From: Dysidea avara
Lineage: Eukaryota; Porifera; Demospongiae; Dictyoceratida; Dysideidae
Assembly (NCBI RefSeq): GCF_963678975.1
Contig: NC_089285.1
Location: 11,580,694 to 11,644,693, forward strand
Direction: 5' to 3'
DNA length: 64,000 bases
Position numbers and translations under genes: made by a program. How positions within the stretch are numbered: the stretch's first letter is position 1; every line of letters begins with the position of its first letter. Below, in pieces: positions 57,411 through 64,000 of this stretch. The notes under the pieces were generated by a model, which worked only from the letters and a program-made list of their open reading frames with translations, searched no databases and had not been told where the DNA came from.

Positions 57411-59465
57411 ATGGCCTCTAAGAAGAAGCTCGAAGAGGTGAGTTTTTTTCCCACTTGTTGCCATGTGTGCTTTTCCGATATGTTGGATTTTCCGACATGT
57501 TGTATTTTTCCCACATGTTGGAAATTTTCATGTGTTATGTTTTTTTTTGTTTTTTAGCTGACCAAGATAGTTAGGGTGAGTGATATCTCTAGGGTGACTG
57601 TTCAGTAAAATCCACTTTTTTTTCATTTAGGAACTTCAACAACGAATTCAAAACCTAGAGTAAGCGTCATTTAGAGATCAATGTATCATGTTGTCATCAT
57701 ATTCATTGGTTGTTGCAGAGAGCAGCAGAAGGAGAACACTTCTATCATCGCTGTGAGTTAGGCCCAATGTGGTTAGAATTCAGTTGTTGCTCAGACCCAA
57801 TCGACCCAGTTTTGCACAAGAAAACAATCATGCTTTGCTGTTTCTTCAAAACTATACGTGTTTGTTACAGACTGGTTACTGCTATATTTTTACTTATTTG
57901 GGTGTGGTCGGAGAGGCGCTTATAAACGACAGCTATTCTGAGCAACAACTTTTCAAATTAGTATGGGCTCACTGTACTACATATCCTTGATGACAATATC
58001 GCTAGACACTAACTGCTCCAAAGTCTGAGCCTCCTAAGAAGGTAAATAAATTTATTTACTCTAGTTACCTAATATTAGCTCTTTCCCAAGACTGATTTGA
58101 AACACCTAAGGAGCCTTTATGATGCTCACAAAAACCGGCCAGCACTAACAGTGCAGTGCCCTAATTGTTTTATACAGGAGTGAAAAGAACAGCTGCAGGT
58201 AAATATTGCGATCATTCATGGATGCTTTATATCCATAAACAATTGCAATGCATGTCTGTAATTATATACTAACTGATTGGGCTTTTCCCCCTATAATAGA
58301 TGCAGATCTCTCGTCAAGTTCATCAAGTAAGAATACAAGTGTACATTCCAACGCATTGGAGTATAACTAGTCATTTCTTAAACTGAGCTTTACTTCATTT
58401 CCAACTACATAAACTTTATTTATTGTGCTTTTTATTTGTTTCCGACCTGTTGGAATTATTGCAAACAATTCTTAACATTGTTAAGCATTAGAAAGGAGCT
58501 TTTAGGACTGTTTCCAACATGTTGGAGTATAACTATTCATTGTTAAAGTGATAAAGTACTGAGTAAACTTCATTTATTGAGCTTTACTTCATTTCCGACA
58601 TGTTGGATGTTATTTAAAATTCTCTTTACTTCATTTCCGACATGTTGGATGTTCTTTAAAATTTTTTTACACTTATCCAACATGTTGGAGTTTAACTAAT
58701 ACTCACTAAGGAACGTATGACTTAGCATTACTTACAAAATACTCTATCACTTAACTATTGTGTTGAGTTGTTCAAAGAACTGTTTCCAACATGTTGGAGT
58801 ATAACTGGTCATTGATGCTTATTTATTGTGCCGACCTGTTGCATAAACTGCAAAATCCTGTGTGAATGTATAGATGCATCATTGTACTATTGTACCATTG
58901 CTAACACTTGATCGAATATTATAGGTTCCAGAGGAGAAGGAAAAGGTAACACAGGAGAAGGAAAAAAAGGTATTGCAATCTTTATGCATTCTATTGTTAA
59001 GTAATCTTTGTGTGGAACGTTGATTGTAGAAATTTATGACTTGCTTTATTTAAATTCCGACCTGTTGGATAAACTGCAAAATCCTACATCATTGTACTAT
59101 TGTATTGAATATTATAGATTCTGTACTTGCTTTAGAGAAAAAACAACGAAAAGCAGTATATGCAGATGACTTTAAGGAAGGCCAGCAAGGTATGGCAATC
59201 TTGTATTCTATTGCTGTGATTAGTTAATGATAGTGATCTTCAATTGGGATGAAATTAGTGGCGTAGGGATCGTGTGCCACGGCACTACGTTACACAACGC
59301 CAACTCAGTCCAGAAGAAATCAGATTGGAAGTCTTAGATGTGGATCCCATCGAGAACACTCACCCTATATATAACACTACAATTGAAGTGGGATCATTCA
59401 CAGCAATGCCATATAACAAATTACATCCTTACTATGTGCTGCAAACTTTGTCAGAAATGAAATAA
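57411..59465 (+). pseudogene. Gene A, right copy: deleted and frameshifted
   Basis: It starts ATG 57411, with the same coiled-coil exons (57411-57437 and following) and LKHLRSLYDAHKNRPALTV (about 58093-58150). Directly after CAGTGCCCT the sequence jumps to the intron AATTGTTTTATACAG that precedes a late small exon in the left copy. About 3 kb is therefore missing, including the middle region and all microexons. Later exons persist: VKRTAA, ADLSSSSSS (about 58302), EKEK-type, DSVLALEKKQRKAVYADDF (59118-59190) and a last module with WDEISGVGIVCHGTTLHN (59240 onward). That module carries a one-base frameshift near 59300 before LSPEEIRLEVLDVDPIENTH. A neighbouring piece at 58150-58175 has lost its donor. 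Confidence 0.75.
58370..58870. repeat. Palindrome units inside gene A right copy
   Basis: Six CCAACATGTTGG or CCGACATGTTGG sites in introns between the Ser-rich exon and the DSVLAL exon. Two neighbouring ones (58594, 58633) are within 40 bp of each other. Confidence 0.85.
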
Positions 59466-59479
59466 ACCATAATATATGT

Positions 59480-60680
59480 AGGATTATAGTTTACTCCAAC
59501 ATGTTGGAAGATAGCAGTAGAAATGAGCTTTTAGGACTACCTGTCGGAATTAGTGCAAACTATTCTTAAAGCATTTACATTATGTTCAGCATTAGAAAAG
59601 AGCTTTTAGCACTGTTTCCAACATGTTGGAGTATAACTAGTCATTGATGAAGAGATGAACAGCTAAATAAACTTTATTTATTGTGCTTTTTTATTTGTTT
59701 CCGACATGTTGGAATTGTTGCAAACTATTCTAAAAACTTCCAGATCAACGGTCGGAATACATAATCTTGCTAAAAGCTCCTTTCTAATGCTTAACATAAT
59801 TGCAACAATTCCAACATGTCGGAAACAAATAAAAAGCCCAATAAATAAAGTTTACTTAGTTGTTCATCTCTTCATCAATGACTAGTTATACTCCAACATG
59901 TTGGAAACAATCTTAAAAGTTCCTTTCTAATGCTGAACATAATGTAATTTTAAGAATACTTTGCAAAAATTCCAACAGGTTGGAAACAAATAAATAGCAC
60001 AATAAGAAACTTCATTTTCATCACCTTGATTCTTTTGGGCCCAGTTAGTTGATAAACATGATATCGGTAGCTTAATTTCAATACAATATTTGTGCTTCGG
60101 ATGCACACAGTCCTGGCTTATGTCCTTAATAAGAACATAGAGTTCTTCATCTGGCACAATTCTTGTTTCGGCATTATTGTGCCCTTTCCGGTTGTTCCAC
60201 ATGGTAGGTTGAAATTAACTATAACTAACTATTAACTATTATCTTCATCAATGACTAGTTATACTCCAACACGTTGGAAACAATGTTAAAAGCTCCTTTC
60301 TAATGCTCAACATAATGTACATGTTTTAAGAATAGTTTGCAATAATTCCAACATGTCGGGAAAATATAAAAAGGAAAATAAATAAAGTTTACGTAGTTGT
60401 TCATCACTTCATCAATGACTAGTTGTACTCCAACATGTTGGAAATATTTCTTTTAGTGATAGAGTATTATGCAGTTTATCCAACAGGATGGAATAAATAA
60501 TCTGGAAGTTTTTAGAATAGTTTGCATCTAATGCTCAACATAATGTAAATGTTTTAAGAATAGTTTGCAATAATTCCAACATGTCGGAAACAAATGAAAA
60601 AGTACAATAAATAAAGTTTATGTAGTTGTTCATCACTTCATCAATGACTAGTTGTACTCCAACATGTTACAGCAGTAGCT
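59480..60680. repeat. Palindrome units, mixed orientation
   Basis: Ten or more CCAACATGTTGG / CCAACATGTCGG sites in both orientations between the gene A right copy and the large inverted repeat. Spacing is irregular and some units are truncated. Confidence 0.85.
59990..60202 (-). other. Diverged HGTTCHN-like exon
   Basis: On the minus strand it encodes KGHNNAETRIVPDEELYVLI then DCVHPKHKYCIEIKLPIS. Spacing parallels the module (HN ... E-hydrophobic pattern ... HPxYxxxIE), but the HGTT part is lost. Probably a decayed or outlying member. Confidence 0.4.
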
Positions 60681-61327
60681 TTAGCATTTCCAGCTGGTCG
60701 GAAATAATTATCCCTTTTGCCTCTATTAACATGGAGCACGTGTTGCCAACGAGGTGTTTATAAATAGACATGGTAAAGTATATTAAGCTCCATATAAGGA
60801 CACGTCCCCGAGTAAGCAGTTGCAGTTCACCGGCAGTGTTGTTCACTTGCGGTCGTGTTGTCGTGTCGTGTCGTGTACCTGTGGTCCTGTCCTGTCTGCA
60901 GTCATGAAATGTCGGAAACAGTCATTTCAACAGCACAATACAACAATTGGTCCAAAAATTCATAACAATTAAAAGTGTGAACATTTCTAAAGTAATTCTA
61001 ACATATACATATTAACGGTAATACAAATATTTATATAAATCTGAGGATTCTGATAATACACCATAGCTTATACTATGTTTAGTTGCATCCGTCTTGGAAA
61101 CAAATAAAAAACATAATATATAAAGTTAATTTAGTTGTTCATCTCTTCATCAATGACTAGTTATACTCCAACATGTTGGAAACAACCTTAAAATCTCCTT
61201 TCTAATGATTAACATAATGTTAATGTTTTAAGAATAGTTTGCAATAATTCCAACAGGTCGGAAACAAATAAAAAGTACAATAAATAAAGTTTATGTAGTT
61301 ATGTATTCTATTGCTGTGATTAGTTAC

Positions 61328-61525
61328 TTATAGTGAAGTTTGCGTGGGATCAGTGGTGTCATTTTCCATGGCACCACTTGCCATAATAATGAGATCGGCA
61401 ATGATGAAGTCAGAATACAAGTGACGGCAGTGACACCAACAGATAACCTCCACCCCAAATATAAAGTGTGTATTGAGGAAGGCTCGTTTACTGCATTTCC
61501 AGTGAACAAAATATTCAGTCACTAG
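61328..61525 (+). pseudogene. HGTTCHN module copy in the inverted-repeat spacer
   Basis: Encodes SGVIFHGTTCHNNEIGNDEV, then HPKYKVCIEEGSFTAFPVNK, and stops after IFSH (61525). The body is intact. An 11-base deletion near 61352, relative to 52660 and 54850, affects the exon start. Confidence 0.7.
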
Positions 61526-61559
61526 TGTCATTGTTTTTATATCAAGAGTTAAGACACAA

Positions 61560-61765
61560 TTTTTTAAATTTGTTAAAACAAAGCCACTTGCAGTACAAGA
61601 CGCTTCTAAATGTATTACTTTCAATCAAGCAACCCTAACTGTTGATGTATTATATCGTCTAAGGGCGTATCACCCTGTTATCGATGTTGTTGGCTTGTTT
61701 TCGCAAGACGGATGCAACTAAACATAGTATAAGCTATGGTGTATTATCAGAATCCTCAGATTTAT
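61560..61765 (+). pseudogene. Endonuclease-domain fragment of a gene B relative
   Basis: DVLYRLRAYHPVIDVVGLFS (about 61641-61700) corresponds to the HPVIDAV core of gene B, but with clear residue divergence. It then jumps to SISYGVLSESSDLYKY, equivalent to the extreme C-terminus of gene B. About 90 residues between are missing. Its 3' part is duplicated, inverted, in the left arm. Confidence 0.7.
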
Positions 61766-62339
61766 ATAAATATTTGTATTACCGTTAATATGTATATGTT
61801 AGAATTACTTTAGAAATGTTCACACTTTTAATTGTTATGAATTTTTGGACCAATTGTTGTATTGTGCTGTTGAAATGACTGTTTCCGACATTTCATGACT
61901 GCAGACAGGACAGGACCACAGGTACACGACACGACACGACACGACACGACAACACGACCGCAAGTGAACAACACCACCGGTGAACTGCAACTGCTTACTC
62001 GGGGACGTGTCCTTATATGGAGCTTAATATACTTTACCATGCGCAAAAGGGATAATTATTTCCGACCAGCTGGAAATGCTAAAGCTACTGCTGTAACATG
62101 TTGGAGTACAACTAGTCATTGATGAAGTGATGAACAACTACATAAACTTTATTTATTGTGTTTTTATGTTTCCGACATGTTGGAATTATTGCAAACTATT
62201 CTTAAAACATTTACATTATGTTGAGCATTAGAAAGGAGCTTTTAACATTGTTTCCAACGTGTTGGAGTATAACTAGTCATTGATGAAGATATGAACAACT
62301 AAATAAACTTTATTTATTGTGCTTTTTCATTTGTTTCCG

Positions 62340-62870
62340 ACCTGTTGGAATTGTTGCAAACTATTCTTAAAACTTTCAGATTATGTTAAGCATTAGAAAG
62401 GAGCTTTTAGGACTTTTTCCAACATGTTGGAGAAAGACCTTCCAAAACAATTTCCAATCTACTAAATTGTACACAAGGGTTACAGAGCTAACAGACGTAA
62501 CAGCTGTAACAATAGCAAGAAATGTAACAGCAGTAGCACTTTGGATAACAAAAAGTACATATCTGTAACAAAAAAAGTAAAAGGGAGGAAGGATTCCCTT
62601 CTTTGTAGAGTTGCAGAGTTGCAGAGAGAAGATTGATGATGCAGTTTATTTATTTATTTTTGCAGGGTGGAGGAGATTATGACGCAATGAGTTGCAGAGT
62701 TGAATTTGATGTGATGCAATGGCAAGAAGTTACTGATGCAATGAGATGCTGCAGATGGATGGACTCATCCCAGGGCAAGAAGTATATGCTGAGATGCTGC
62801 AGATGGACCAGGAGTCTTGTCCAATTAATTCTACAGGGTTATAAATCATATATAAAACCTTGTTGTGAAG
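62340..62870. repeat. Inverted counterpart of 49624-50330
   Basis: Shares in reverse order ACAAGGTTTTATATATGATT, TGATGCAATGAGATGCTGCA, the GTTACAG-rich stretch and CTCCAACATGTTGGAAAAAG. It lacks the 211-bp module insert. Confidence 0.9.
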
Positions 62871-62989
62871 TGAAATAATTGGTAGTGGTATTGTGACCAC
62901 TCAACAAAGAATTAATATCATGGGTCGGAAACAAATAAAAAGGTAAAAACTTTCAGATTATGTTAAGGCATTAGAAAGGAGCTTTTAGG

Positions 62990-63130
62990 ACTGTTTCCAA
63001 CATGTTGGAGTATAACTAGTCATTGTTAAAGTGATAAAGCACTGAATAAAGCTTTACTTCATTTCCGACATGTTGGATGTTGTTTAAAATTCTTTTAAAA
63101 TGCTAGGAGATTGAAATATTATGTTAAACA
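62990..63130. repeat. Last palindrome units
   Basis: TTTCCAACATGTTGGAGTAT at 62994 and TTTCCGACATGTTGGATGTT at 63062. None is seen to the right of this, so the landscape ends at about 63.13 kb. Confidence 0.88.
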
Positions 63131-63555
63131 ATAGAAAGAAACTTGCTTAGCTACACTTTCAACCCCCACCTAAGCCAAACTTTTTTCCAGTTTCTGGACC
63201 TTTTTGAAGCACGTTTTAAAAAATTTTTTGACACTGAACTGTTCAGCTATATAGGGCATTGTTTGCATCACATCTGAGGAAAGCATGGCATGTACACAAG
63301 TGGCTAATGTACAGCATGCAAGTTCAAGCATATTATGTCCCTGGTCGGCACTTCCGCTCACCAGATCATATTTTTTATGTTGTAGTGTAGGCTTAGATAT
63401 ATGCGCTGATGTATCCTGTGTTCTTATGTTTCCTTATGACCATGAACTTATATAACACTGCTGTGCAATTTAGACTGATCTTTACACACGCGCATGCACA
63501 CACGTACAACACATCACTGACGTAACAATTTATTACATAAAATATTTAATATAGA
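63131..63555. other. No supported feature
   Basis: 3' flank of the next minus-strand gene. A short GCGCATGCACACACGT alternating stretch (about 63491-63506) is the only structure seen. Confidence 0.4.
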
Positions 63556-63559
63556 TAGT

Positions 63560-64000
63560 TCACTTTTTCCATTCATCCGTTTTTCTTGCAAACCTTTCTA
63601 TGAAAAGATCTATCAATTTGGCAGCTCTAAGTCTATTGTAGATATCAGGCTCTATTTTTGTTATAGCATGGTTGGAGGCATTGAATTCTATTTCCAGTTT
63701 GTAGCCAGCCAAACCTCCATTTCCACAACATAACATGCCGTAACTTGTTAGAGTTTTGACATCTATTAAGTCCTTTCTACTGAAGGTCTTTTCACAACAG
63801 GATTTCGCAAACTTTTCGACAATGAGAATAATCATATTTGCCCATAGCTGATGTTTCTTCTCGTCAAGATAAACATGTTCGTTTTTTAACTCTAAACAAA
63901 GCTGAGCTAGTTTTTGGGTTCCCCTTGTTGTTGGGGAGACATTTTCAGCAACTATCAAATTTCCATCGGCTCCAATATCACCCACATCACTTTGAAAAAT
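63560..64000 (-). CDS. Last exon of an unrecognised gene, 5' part outside window
   Basis: An open frame of at least 146 codons enters from the right edge and stops at 63560. It contains VSPTTRGTQKLAQLCLELK, YLDEKKHQLWANMIILIVEKF, TSYGMLCCGNGGLAGYKLE and a basic end FIERFARKTDEWKK. No internal start codon near the edge is convincing, so the exon probably continues outside. Composition (charged, with a helical central part) suggests a soluble protein. No domain recognised. Unlike its left neighbours it shows no link to the palindrome family. Confidence 0.6.
   Translation of the reverse strand: MFQSDVGDIGADGNLIVAENVSPTTRGTQKLAQLCLELKNEHVYLDEKKHQLWANMIILIVEKFAKSCCEKTFSRKDLIDVKTLTSYGMLCCGNGGLAGYKLEIEFNASNHAITKIEPDIYNRLRAAKLIDLFIERFARKTDEWKK

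Larger units (their letters stand above)
60560..62240. repeat. Large inverted repeat, ~0.5-kb arms
   Basis: Arms about 60560-61090 and 61707-62240. Shared landmarks in inverse order: GTAGCTTTAGCATTTCCAGC, GGACACGTCCCCGAGTAAGC, a (CGTGT)n run, CAGTCATTTCAACAGCACAA and AACATAGTATAAGCTATGGT. The left arm has an extra ~50 bp (about 60718-60768). The spacer holds one HGTTCHN module and an endonuclease-domain fragment. Confidence 0.92.

Noticed and set aside
59927-60202. Complete small gene on the minus strand
   Set aside because: Its 3' part is a palindrome unit. Only the 5' half resembles the HGTTCHN module, so it is listed as a diverged module exon.
1-64000. tRNA or rRNA genes
   Set aside because: No segment with a convincing cloverleaf, A/B boxes or conserved rRNA text was noticed by eye. 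A covariance-model scan was not possible here.

Overview
The window reads as nuclear DNA of an early-branching animal, most likely a demosponge (inference). It is AT-rich. Genes are split by short GT-AG introns, many under 100 bp. It is crowded with DNA transposons, and several gene families here (DUF6589/RecQ elements, DUF7869-like and HEEADTR-type proteins, Helitron-like proteins with 19-residue repeats) are ones I associate with sponges and cnidarians from memory. I found no rRNA, no convincing tRNA, no CRISPR array and no bacterial operon structure.

1-8.2 kb: the 3' part of a seven-exon minus-strand gene of unknown function, then a 4.4-kb minisatellite (about 31-bp unit) that belongs to a repeat-bearing mobile family seen three times in the window. 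8.4-15.4 kb: a small lysine-rich plus-strand gene split by a complete 5.19-kb DNA transposon (8699-13886). That element has 106-bp inverted repeats and a 9-bp target duplication. It carries a RecQ-type helicase and a convergent DUF6589 protein, both mutated. 15.6-20.2 kb: a second, inverted minisatellite-bearing copy and a four-unit 190-bp tandem repeat.

20.2-29 kb: a transposon graveyard. It holds a Helitron-like N-terminal gene piece, a foldback element, a decayed hAT-like transposase, a SWIM/MULE-like exon, an IS630/Tc1-type element (24830-27724, TA duplication) with two convergent genes, and a 449-bp hAT MITE. 29.2-36.3 kb: the third minisatellite-bearing copy, split by a 2.48-kb TIR element that is itself split by a 582-bp hAT element; two further MITEs; and a decayed HEEADTR-family gene. 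36.8-40.5 kb: a small two-exon gene and a broken DUF7869-like gene that ends abruptly at the start of a new repeat landscape.

40.5-63.1 kb is the most unusual part. About 60 copies of a perfect palindrome, TTCCAACATGTTGGAA, and its partner CCGACCTGTTGG alternate in units of roughly 165 bp. Embedded in them are two inverted copies of a divergent gene pair sharing a 173-bp promoter. Gene B encodes a P-loop NTPase fused to a restriction-endonuclease-like domain (Crinkler/CR-REase-like). Gene A encodes a coiled coil, a conserved middle region, an acidic tail built from tandem 51-nt phase-1 microexons, and a C-terminal 'HGTTCHN' module that recurs at least seven times. The left pair keeps an apparently complete gene A and a broken gene B (hAT insertion plus 3' truncation). 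The right pair keeps an intact 544-residue gene B and a deleted, frameshifted gene A. Three extra endonuclease-domain copies, inverted duplications and single-module insertions show that the cassette has been copied in pieces repeatedly. The right edge holds part of one unrecognised minus-strand gene.
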